A stretch of 64,000 bases of DNA, from contig NZ_LT853882.1 in assembly GCF_900183975.1 (NCBI RefSeq), positions 3,837,501 to 3,901,500 on the forward strand. The letters run 5' to 3'. Source of the stretch: Xanthomonas fragariae. GTDB taxonomy: Bacteria > Pseudomonadota > Gammaproteobacteria > Xanthomonadales > Xanthomonadaceae. The notes below the pieces were generated by a model. That model saw nothing but the letters and a program-made list of their open reading frames with translations. It was not told the origin of the DNA and did not search any database. Shown here one piece after another: positions 35,087 through 42,975 of the stretch. The position numbers were made by a program, and so were the translations under genes. Numbering within the stretch: position 1 is the first letter of the stretch; each line of letters opens with the position of its first letter.

Positions 35087-35779
35087 CTATCCTCACAACG
35101 TTGAAAGAGTTCGGCCAACCTGCCGTGGGCGCAACTGCCATCCGATCATTGGACGGCAAGCATTCGGCAACGCAGGGCGAGTGCATCAATCTGTCCGCAG
35201 TCTATCTTCGATGCCCGATTATTTGGAAAGCGCAGCTGCTCATCAGCATCGACGACCTATCGGCATCAACGCATTGTCGCAATGTTGAGACTGTGCGTCG
35301 TAGCAAACTCGTTAAGCGATTGCCGATAGATGTCATTGGCCGAATGCAACGCGGCTGATGAAACTGCACGTCAGACAGGCGAAAGACAACAGCGCAGATC
35401 GGCTGCACCGCGCTCGCCGCTGAGTCTGAACGCTTCGCGCAGCGGCATGGCTGCACTTCAAGAATTCTTCAACTGGCTAAATATTCTTTAACAGCCGGCT
35501 GAAACGATGCCACGCAGTCACAGTTTGCTGGTGCTTCAGACCCGCTGTTGCTCCATAGCGTTGCGCATGTCGTCAATGTTATCGGTTGATCCACTGTCCC
35601 TTGCAACGCCATCCATCGCTCACGCGCGCAGGCATGGCGCGTTGCCTGGTGCGACGTTGGCAGTCGCGCGCAATGGCACACCCGCGGCGTAAGCCATGCA
35701 GCGGCTTGATGCAATGCCGCCACCCATCCACTCGACAGTGCGCTCCGGCGCCTGTCTGTTTCTTGCCTCAGAGCTCGCA
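35087..35779. other. Gene-free stretch of about 690 bp before the efflux locus
   Basis: Where a TetR-type regulator might be expected upstream of an RND system, no helix-turn-helix protein or other coherent frame is visible on either strand. Confidence 0.45.
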
Positions 35780-36875
35780 ATGACCATGAATCCAACAGAC
35801 ACAACGGCCAGCGAACACGCCGCCGCTGGTGCATCCAAAGGCGGACAGCGACGCTTCGCATTGCCAGTGGCGTTTTTTCTGTTGGCCAGTGGCGTCATCG
35901 CTGCGGGCTGGTGGTGGTCCGCGCGCGCGCAGCCGGAAGCCGAGGATCTTCCGATCGCCGAGTTGTCGGTCACTGCGGTGGCGCCACGGCAGGTGGAATG
36001 GCCAGGCACGTTATCGGCGACCGGCATCGTGGCGCCCTGGCAGGAAGCGGTGATCGGTTCGCAAAGCAACGGGTTGCGCCTGTTGACGCTCAACGTGGCG
36101 GTTGGTGATGCGGTGAAGCGCGGGCAGCTGCTGGCCCATTTCGATAACGCAACCTTGCTCGCGGCAAGAGATGCCAACTGCCTGCAGCTGCAGCAAGCCG
36201 ACATCACTGCCCCTGACGATGGGCTCATCAGCGCGCAGAGCGCGACGCTAGGTGCGGTGGCCAACAGCGGCCAGGAACTGTTTCGCCTGGTGCGGCAGGG
36301 GCGTTTGGAATGGCGTGGCGAATTCACTCCGGAGCAGATCGCGCGGATCGCGGTGGGCCAGCAGGTCAGCCTCAGGCTGCCCGACGGGAGCGCTGCGGTT
36401 GCACGCGTGCGCCAGATCGCGCCGCTGCTGGATGCGCGCTCCCGACTCGGTGTGGTGTATGCGGATCTCCAGCCCGGCAGTCTGCTGCGTGGCGGGATGT
36501 ACGTCGACGGCGCGGTGGCGTTGCCGGCCACCCGCGCGCTGGTGGTGCCGGCGTCCAGTGTGGTGGTGCGCGATGGCTGCAGTACCGTGTTCCGCATCGT
36601 CGGCAGCGGTGCCCAATCCAAAGTGCGCGCGCAACAGGTGGCGGTTTGGGCGGCGCGTCAGTACCGAGGTCGAACTCCTGCAACCGTTGACTGAAGGTGA
36701 GCGCATCGTGGCGCAAGGCGCCGGGCTGCTGGCCGATGGCGATACGGTATTGGTCAAAGCGACATCGACCGGCCCACTGGTCGGCATGCAGCTCATTCCA
36801 CGTGCGCCGCGATGCACGTTGCTACCTGGTCGCTGCGCAATCCCATTCCTGTGGTATTGCTTTCTTTCCTGCTGA
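35780..36875 (+). pseudogene. RND efflux periplasmic adaptor (MFP), internally deleted and frameshifted
   Basis: The protein starts MTMNPTDTTASEHAAAG, has a membrane anchor (LPVAFFLLASGVIAAGWWWS) and lipoyl/barrel sequence (GTLSATGIVAPWQEAVIGSQ, VAVGDAVKRGQLLAHFDNAT, RLPDGSAAVARVRQIAPLLD). The alpha-hairpin expected between LLAARDAN and LQQADITAPDDGLISAQ is missing, an in-frame deletion of tens of residues. Near 36657 the frame shifts, and the conserved ending STEVELLQPLTEGERIVAQG continues in another frame. A functional adaptor is unlikely. It is followed directly by the pump gene. Confidence 0.78.
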
Positions 36876-39800
36876 CGCCGGCGGGCCTGTACGGCTTCAA
36901 GAACCTCTCCATCCAGGCGCTGCCGGATCTGGAGTTACCCACCGTCAACGTCACCTTGTTGCAGCCAGGAGCGGCACCAGCGCAGCTGGAAACCGACGTT
37001 GCGCGCAAGGTGGAAGACTCGATCGCCACGGTCGGCGGCCTGCGGCACCTGCGCACCACCATCAGCGATGGGCAGGTGCAGATCGTGGCCGAATTCCGGC
37101 TGGAAAAATCGCTGTCCGATGCATTGATCGAAACCAAGGACGCGGTCGACCGGGTGCGCTCGTCATTGCTACCGGAACTGCTGCAGCCGGCCATCAGCGC
37201 GGTGACCGAGAACAGCACGCCGATCCTGACCTATGCGGTGACCTCGACAACGCTGGATGAAACCCAGTTGTCCTGGCACGTCGACGATGGTGTAGGTGAA
37301 GGTGCCCGGCGTGGGGCGCGTGCAGCGCCTGGGTGGTGTGCAGCGCGAGATCCGGGTCGAGGTGGATCCGGTGCAGATGACCGCACTCGGCGTTACCACC
37401 GCCGATGTTTCGCGCGCGCTGCAACAGACGCAGCAGTATTCCTCCGGCGGACGCGCGCAACTAAGAGCGGCTAACAAAACGACTATGCTCACCGTCAAAC
37501 GGGCGGGGCCGGTGCCTGGAATCGGCATGTACCACTCGTACACTGCGTTTCCTCTGCACCGTCCGCACCCACCTGGCGACTGCTCGCTACGTTTTGTTAG
37601 CCGCTCTAAGTGGCGCCAAGCAATCGGTGCGCATGGTGGCAGGCGTGCGACAGGCCGCGCAGTTGCCGGGCATGTCGATTGCGCTCGCCACTGGCGGCAG
37701 CGTGCGCCTGGATCAGATCGCGCGCGTGCGCGACGGCTACGCCGACCGCCGGCAGGCCGCGCTTCTCGACGGCAAGCCGGTGATCGGGCTCAGCATCTAT
37801 CGCACCGAGGGCTTCGACGAAACGCAGATCGCCAACGGCGTTGCGCAGGCGCTGCAGCATCTGCAGCAGACCGGCACCCAGCTGCGCATCACTCCGGTCT
37901 CCAGCACCGTGGCCTACACCTTGGAGCAGTTCGAAGGGTCGATGTCCATGCTCTACGAGGGCGCGCTGCTGGCGGTGCTGGTGGTGTGGCTGTTCCTGCG
38001 CGACTGGCGCGCGACCCTGATCGCCGCATCGGCGCTGCCGCTGCCCATCCTGCCCGCGTTCGCGGTGATGTGGTGACTGGACTACTTGCTCAATACGCTC
38101 ACCTTGCTGGCCTTGGCGATGGTGGTCGGCATCCTGGTCGATGACGCTATCGTCGAGATCGAAAACATCGAGCACCATCGGCGTATGGGCAAATCGGCCT
38201 TTCAGGCCACTGCCGATGCCGTCAACGAAATCGCATTGGTGGTCACGGCCACCACCGCAACCCTGGTGGTGGTGTTTGTACCGACCACGTTGATGGGCGG
38301 CATCCCGGGGCTGTTCTTCAAACAGTTCGGGTGGACCGCAGTGATCGCCGTGGTCGCCTCGTTGCTGGTGGCGCGCCTGATCACCCCGATCATGGCCGCC
38401 AGATTTCTCAGTTCACGCTACAGCGATCGTCCGGAACCGGCGACCGGCGCAGTGACTGCCAGCTATTTGCGGATGGTGCAGTGGAGCCTGCGCCACCGCG
38501 CTGCGACGTTGGGCGCTGCCGGCGTGTTTCTACTGTTGTCGCTAGCCTTGTTGCCGTTGCTCTCCAAAGGTCTGGTGCCGCCCAGCGACCGCGGCACCAT
38601 CACCGTCAAGGTCGAGCTTGGGCCGGAAAGCGACATCGACCAGACCCGTCAGGTCACCGAGCGGGTACGCGCCGCGGTTGACCGCATCGACGGCGTCGGT
38701 GCGGTGTTCACCAACATCGGCGGCAATGCAGCCGGGCGTGATGCCCAGGTCGCGGAAGTGCGCAAGGCTGAGATGACTTTGGTGCTGTCCGAACGCAAAA
38801 CACGTGCACCGCAAACGCAGATCGAGCGCGAGGTGCGGCGAGTGTTGGTCAATATCACAGGCGCACGCGCCACCGTGAGTGGCAGCGGGCCGGGCGAGCA
38901 GCTGTCGATGATTCTGACCAGCGATTCGGAAGACGCGCTCAACGCGACCGCCTCTGCATTCGCAGGCGAATTGCGGGCGGCCGGCTTGTCCGGCGTGCGC
39001 ACCCCCGCAAGTCTGGAACGCCCGGAACTGGTTGCGCGGCCGATCGAGAGCCAGACCGCCCGTTATGGAGTGAGCAGCGCCGATATCCGCCAGACCTTGC
39101 GTACCGCGACCAGCGGCGATTTCGAACCGCAACTTGCCAAGCTCAATCTGGACAACCGGCAGATCAACATCCGCGTGCAGGTGCCTGACCGGGTCAGTGC
39201 CGATCTGGATGCGTTGTCTAATCTACGCGTGCAATCACGCGATGGCCTGATGCCTTTGTCCAGTGTCGCGGTATTGGCAATGGAAAGCGGCCCCACCCAG
39301 ATCGACCGCGACGATCGCCAACGCTACGTCACGGTGAGCGCCGACCTGAGCGACATGCCGTTGAGCAAGGCGCTGGCGCTGGCCAACACGCGCGCCTCCA
39401 TCCAGCACCTGCCCTCGAATGTGTCGCTGATCCAGTCCGGCGATGCCGAAGTGGCGGCGGATTTGTCGTCGGGATTACTGCTGGCAATCGTGATCGCCAG
39501 CGTGTGCATGCTGTGCGTGCTGATTCTGCTGTTCAGCGACTTCTTCCAGCCGCTGACGATCCTGTCGGCCATTCCGCTTTCGCTCGGCGGCGCGTTTGTG
39601 GCGCTATTGCTCTTCGGCAGCGAGCTCGATGTGCCGTCGATGATCGGCCTGGTGATGCTGATGGGCATCGTTACCAAAAACTCGATTCTCTTGGTGGAAT
39701 ACGCCGTGATTGCGATCCGCGATGGGGCAGCGTCCGTAGAAGCCGCCTTAATCGATGCATACCACAAGCGCGCCCGCCCGATCGTGATGACCACCATGGC

Positions 39801-40032
39801 GATGATCGCCGGCATGCTGCCGATCGCATTGGGCTTCGGCGCGGATGCCAGTTTTCGCCAGCCCATGGCCATCGCGGTGATCGGGGGCTTGATCAGCTCG
39901 ACGTTGCTGTGCCTGGTGGTGGTTCCCGCTGTGTTTAGCTGCATCCACGATGTCCAAGCATGGGTCCATCGACGCTGGCGTAGTGCAGTCGGCACGCAGG
40001 CTGATCCAGCAGATTCGCAGGGCCGTGGATGA
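36812..40032 (+). pseudogene. RND multidrug efflux pump, three lesions
   Basis: A full-length HAE-1/AcrB-type proton-driven inner-membrane transporter can be followed: start MHVATWSLRNPIPVVLLSFL, periplasmic QPGAAPAQLETDVARKVEDS, first membrane block YEGALLAVLVVWLFLRDWRA, VGILVDDAIVEIENIEHHRR (proton-relay Asp pair), and second block MLMGIVTKNSILLVEYAV. It is broken by a one-base shift near 37285, a MITE at 37465-37606, and an in-frame TGA at 38074-38076. The part from 38086 to 40032 remains open (648 codons), but it lacks the N-terminal third. Confidence 0.9.
37465..37606 (-). mobile_element. MITE copy 2 (142 bp) inside the RND pump gene
   Basis: The ends GAGCGGCTAACAAAACG and CGTTTTGTTAGCCGCTC are perfect 17-bp inverted repeats with a 3-bp TAA target duplication (37462-37464 and 37607-37609). 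It is inverted relative to copies 1, 3 and 4. Insertion plus duplication adds 145 bases, which shifts the pump frame by +1; the frames before and after agree with exactly that shift. Confidence 0.92.
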
Positions 40033-40276
40033 TGTACTGCAAGCGATGCACGTCGCACGCCGGGAGCTCGTCGCGCCCACCGTGCGCGCTTGGCGCAACG
40101 CAGGCGCGTTAACGCAGATGCTCAGATCAGATGCTCAGATGCTGCATTCAATGATGAGCGATGCAGCAAGGTTGCAATCACGCGAAAGAACGACGCATGC
40201 AGACAACGCCGCATGCGCCCGCTGCCGCAGCCGTCAGACGCACGGCTGCTAGCGGCCGCTATGATCGCAACGCATC
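40033..40276. other. Intergenic, about 240 bp
   Basis: It contains a short direct repeat (CAGATGCTCAGATCAGATGCTCAGATG type, about 40116-40142) and no gene. Confidence 0.5.
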
Positions 40277-40621
40277 TCAGCCACAGTAGATCGCGGTGAT
40301 GTTGTCGTTCGGGCCGGTCTCGACGGTGAGGTGATCGCCGCCGCTTTCGCTGGCGCCCTGGGCCGGGTCGGCCAGGCCGCTGGCGGTGGTGCCGCCGGTG
40401 GCGCGTTCGCCGCGGCGCACGCTGACCTGCAGGCTGTCGCTATCCACGCGCGCACGTTCGATGGTCTGCGCCGCCGCAGCCAGGCCGACCGCACCGCGCA
40501 CCTTGTCGATATGGCACTGGCCGGAGATGACACCGTCGATGGGCTGCACCTGTGCGACCTGAGTGGATGCACAAGCCGACAACAACACAACGGCAGCGAA
40601 CGGAGCGAGGGTGCGGATCAT
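40277..40621 (-). CDS. I78-family peptidase inhibitor, lipoprotein
   Basis: The 114-residue protein has a lipoprotein signal (FAAVVLLSAC with lipobox LSAC, Cys about 17). The mature domain has ISGQCHIDKVRGAVG, then DHLTVETGPNDNITAIYCG, where the two cysteines and the C-terminal N-I-T-x-x-x-C-G pattern match the I78 (potato-inhibitor-like) family. It would sit in the outer or inner membrane and inhibit serine proteases in the periplasm. A T/G-rich insertion (GERATGGTTASGLADPAQGA) is not typical of shorter members. Confidence 0.78.
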   Translation of the reverse strand: MIRTLAPFAAVVLLSACASTQVAQVQPIDGVISGQCHIDKVRGAVGLAAAAQTIERARVDSDSLQVSVRRGERATGGTTASGLADPAQGASESGGDHLTVETGPNDNITAIYCG

Positions 40622-40764
40622 CGGGGATCTCCAGCGGAACAATGGTGCAAGCGTGAAGGTGACGTTGTCGGTGTGGCATGAAGACGCCCAGCCGCGGCGC
40701 GCGATGGGGCGATCCTGGTGCTGCATGGGATCGTATGCGACCGTGTATGCCGCGCCGACGGCTA

Positions 40765-41621
40765 GAGCGTGTTATGAACTTTGCCCTTGTCACGCTAACG
40801 TATACGGATGAAGCCTCGTAAGCCTTATTCCACCGATATTTCCGACGAAGAATGGGCCTTTGCGGCTCCCTATTTGACGCTGATGGACGTGCAGGCACCG
40901 CAGCGCAAGTATGAGCTACGCGCGATGTTCAACGCACTGCGGTGGATCGCGCGCGCCGGCGCACCATGGCGATTGCTTCCCAACGATTTTCCGCCCTGGG
41001 AAGCGGTGTATCAGCAAACACAGCGCTGGCTGCAAGCGGGCTGCTTTGAGGCCATGGTCAGTGATCTGCGCTCACTCTTGCGTGTGGCGCAAGGGAAAAA
41101 AGGCCAGCCGAGCGCGGTCATTTTCGATGCTCGCACGCTGCAGTCCACCTGCGAAAGCGGGCCGCGTGCTGGATACGATGGCTATAAACGCAAGAAAGGC
41201 AGCAAGGTACACATGGCCGTCGATACGCTTGGACATCTGCTCGCTGTCCAGGTGACGCCGGCTAATGAGCAGGAGCGCGCGCAAGTCCGATCGTTGGCAC
41301 AAGAGGTACAACACGTGACCGGTGAAACGGTCAAGATCGCCTTTGTTGATCAGGGCTACACCGGTCAAGAACCGGCGCAGGCGGCCACGGAAGAAGGCAT
41401 TGAGTTGCACGTGATCAAGCTGCAAGAAGCGAAAAAAGGCTTTGTCTTGCTGCCGCGCCGTTGGGTTGTCGAGCGCAGCTTCGGATGGGCCAATCGTTTC
41501 AGACGGCTGGCACGCGACTACGAGCGATTGCCGGAAACCTTGGCCGGTTTGCACTTCGTCGTCTTCACGATCCTGATGCTTGGAAATGCAGCCACCCTCT
41601 TTCAAAGTTCATAACACGCTC
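40765..41621 (+). mobile_element. IS5-family insertion sequence, 857 bp, apparently intact
   Basis: The perfect terminal inverted repeat GAGCGTGTTATGAACTTTG lies at 40765-40783 and 41603-41621, flanked by CTA and TAG, consistent with a CTAG-like target. It encodes one full-length transposase and is the only element in the window that looks active. Its ends differ from those of the MITEs. Confidence 0.92.
40808..41614 (+). CDS. IS5-family transposase (full length)
   Basis: The 268-residue DDE transposase has an N-terminal DUF4096-like domain (YSTDISDEEWAFAAPYLTLM, ELRAMFNALRWIARAGAPWR, LLPNDFPPWEAVYQQ). Then VIFDARTLQSTCESG (first Asp), VDQGYTGQEPAQAATEEGIE (second Asp) and LLPRRWVVERSFGWANRFRR (Glu) form the catalytic triad. 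No frameshift or stop is present. The stop lies within the right inverted repeat. Confidence 0.93.
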   Translation: MKPRKPYSTDISDEEWAFAAPYLTLMDVQAPQRKYELRAMFNALRWIARAGAPWRLLPNDFPPWEAVYQQTQRWLQAGCFEAMVSDLRSLLRVAQGKKGQPSAVIFDARTLQSTCESGPRAGYDGYKRKKGSKVHMAVDTLGHLLAVQVTPANEQERAQVRSLAQEVQHVTGETVKIAFVDQGYTGQEPAQAATEEGIELHVIKLQEAKKGFVLLPRRWVVERSFGWANRFRRLARDYERLPETLAGLHFVVFTILMLGNAATLFQSS

Positions 41622-41888
41622 TAGAAGATATCCGCTTATGACGCCAGCGCTTTCGGGCAGTGCGCCGTATGACCATCCGACAGACTCAGGCTGTGGCGCG
41701 ATCCATTGCAGGCAAGCGGTAAGTGACGCATGACCATCGATGCTTCGCGTCCTGCATTGTGCCTGGCTTGCAGCGCACTCGCGCCTGCATGCGGCAACGG
41801 CGCCGGTACATTCGACCATGACGCTGGCCGCACTGGAACGAACGGCGCAGATCCGCGTGGACCATTGGGGTGTGGCCCATCAACCCAA
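41622..41888. other. Intergenic, about 265 bp, nothing recognised
   Basis: The region lies between the IS5 element and MITE copy 3. Short frames have no coherent content. Confidence 0.45.
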
Positions 41889-42031
41889 GAGTGGCTAACC
41901 AACGTAGCGAACAGTCGCCAAGTGGGTGCGGACGGCGCGGAGGAACCGCAGTGTTCGCGTGGTACATGCGCCGATTCCAAGCACCGGACGCGCCCGCCTG
42001 GCGGTGAGCGCAGCAGTTTTGTTACCTACTC
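41889..42031 (+). mobile_element. MITE copy 3 (143 bp)
   Basis: The left end GAGTGGCTAACCAACG and right end TTTTGTTACCTACTC are partly decayed inverted repeats; CAA/TAA flanks suggest an eroded TAA duplication. The interior (CGAACAGTCGCCAAGTGGGT, GGCGGTGAGCGCAGCAG) closely matches copy 1. It is the most mutated at its ends of the four. Confidence 0.85.
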
Positions 42032-42045
42032 TAAAGCGCCATGAA

Positions 42046-42078
42046 GCAAAGCCCCTCTCCTACGGGGAGGGGCTTTGC
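42046..42078. terminator. Strong hairpin terminator, bidirectional
   Basis: GCAAAGCCCCTCTCC (42046-42060) pairs with GGGGAGGGGCTTTGC (42064-42078) with one G-U pair and a three-base loop. It lies downstream of the minus-strand 2H phosphoesterase operon and probably ends its transcript. Confidence 0.75.
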
Positions 42079-42176
42079 ACTGCGGCACGGTGATGCTTGA
42101 AGCCATGATTGAAGTGCACGCCTGAAACAGCGAACCGCACTCGCATAGGCCCAGACACGTCTCCAAACTCAAACCC

Positions 42177-42965
42177 TCACACCTCACGCACCGCACGAAA
42201 CGCGTACATATCAGTGAACGTACAAAAGTGGAAATGCGGTACTGTGATCGGGCCGGCAGCAGCCAGCCGCGCTAGCCAGTCGCTCAACGCGAGGCGATAC
42301 GCCGCCTGTTCTGCTGCATCAAGCGTGTTGCACAGGTAGCCCAGCGTGATATGAAATTGGAAGTTGGTGTAATCCGGTCGCTGCAAGCGGGTCAGCGTCA
42401 TCAGCGCCTGACGTGCCGCTTGCAGGCGCTGCGCGGTCTGCCCATCAGCGGGCTGTAACGGAATGAGCAGATTGTCGTTGCCACCGGTCCTCGCCGCAGC
42501 GGGATCGACCAGGAAGCGGCATGCGCCCAGCGGCGCGGCGGTGCGGTGCGTCAGCCGCGCAAGGAAGCTGGCATTGATGTCGCTTAACGCCACATCGCGC
42601 CCCAGATCGCTCGGCCATGGCCCGCGCGCGCGGTCGATTTCATTGACCCCACCGAATAACGTCACGTGGTAACTGCTCGGCGGCAGCAACGCGAGCTTGT
42701 TGGCGAAGCGGTGCTCGGGCAGTTCGCGGTAGATATCCAGCACGCGGTCGAAGCTGTCATAGCCATCGCCCTGTTGTTCAAGATGGCCAACAAACGTATT
42801 GCCGGCAAACGTCATCGGCCGTCTGGAGCGCAGGAACTTGCGGCCCACATCCGGCAGTGGCGTTGTCTTGGCGAGCGTTGGCAGGGCGGTAGCCGACACC
42901 GCGGCGCCGGCAGCGGCAGCCAACAGGCGGCGTCGGCTGATGGTGGTGTCCAGAAGTGACGACAT
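42177..42965 (-). CDS. 2H phosphoesterase-type protein (DUF1868), Tat signal
   Basis: The 262-residue protein starts MSSLLDTTISRRRLLAAAAG, a twin-arginine signal (SRRRLL), so export of a folded protein is likely. The two HxT motifs of the 2H superfamily are YHVTLFGGVNE and FHITLGYLCN, about 120 residues apart as in DUF1868. Relatives act on 2',3'-cyclic phosphate or similar bonds. It begins ten bases after the TonB-dependent receptor stop, forming an operon; a joint role in uptake and processing of a phosphorylated ligand is an inference. Confidence 0.8.
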   Translation of the reverse strand: MSSLLDTTISRRRLLAAAAGAAVSATALPTLAKTTPLPDVGRKFLRSRRPMTFAGNTFVGHLEQQGDGYDSFDRVLDIYRELPEHRFANKLALLPPSSYHVTLFGGVNEIDRARGPWPSDLGRDVALSDINASFLARLTHRTAAPLGACRFLVDPAAARTGGNDNLLIPLQPADGQTAQRLQAARQALMTLTRLQRPDYTNFQFHITLGYLCNTLDAAEQAAYRLALSDWLARLAAAGPITVPHFHFCTFTDMYAFRAVREV

Positions 42966-42975
42966 GCGGAGTTCC

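Noticed and set aside
35469..35861. Minus-strand frame as an efflux regulator
   Set aside because: No helix-turn-helix or TetR features; arginine/alanine-rich random composition.
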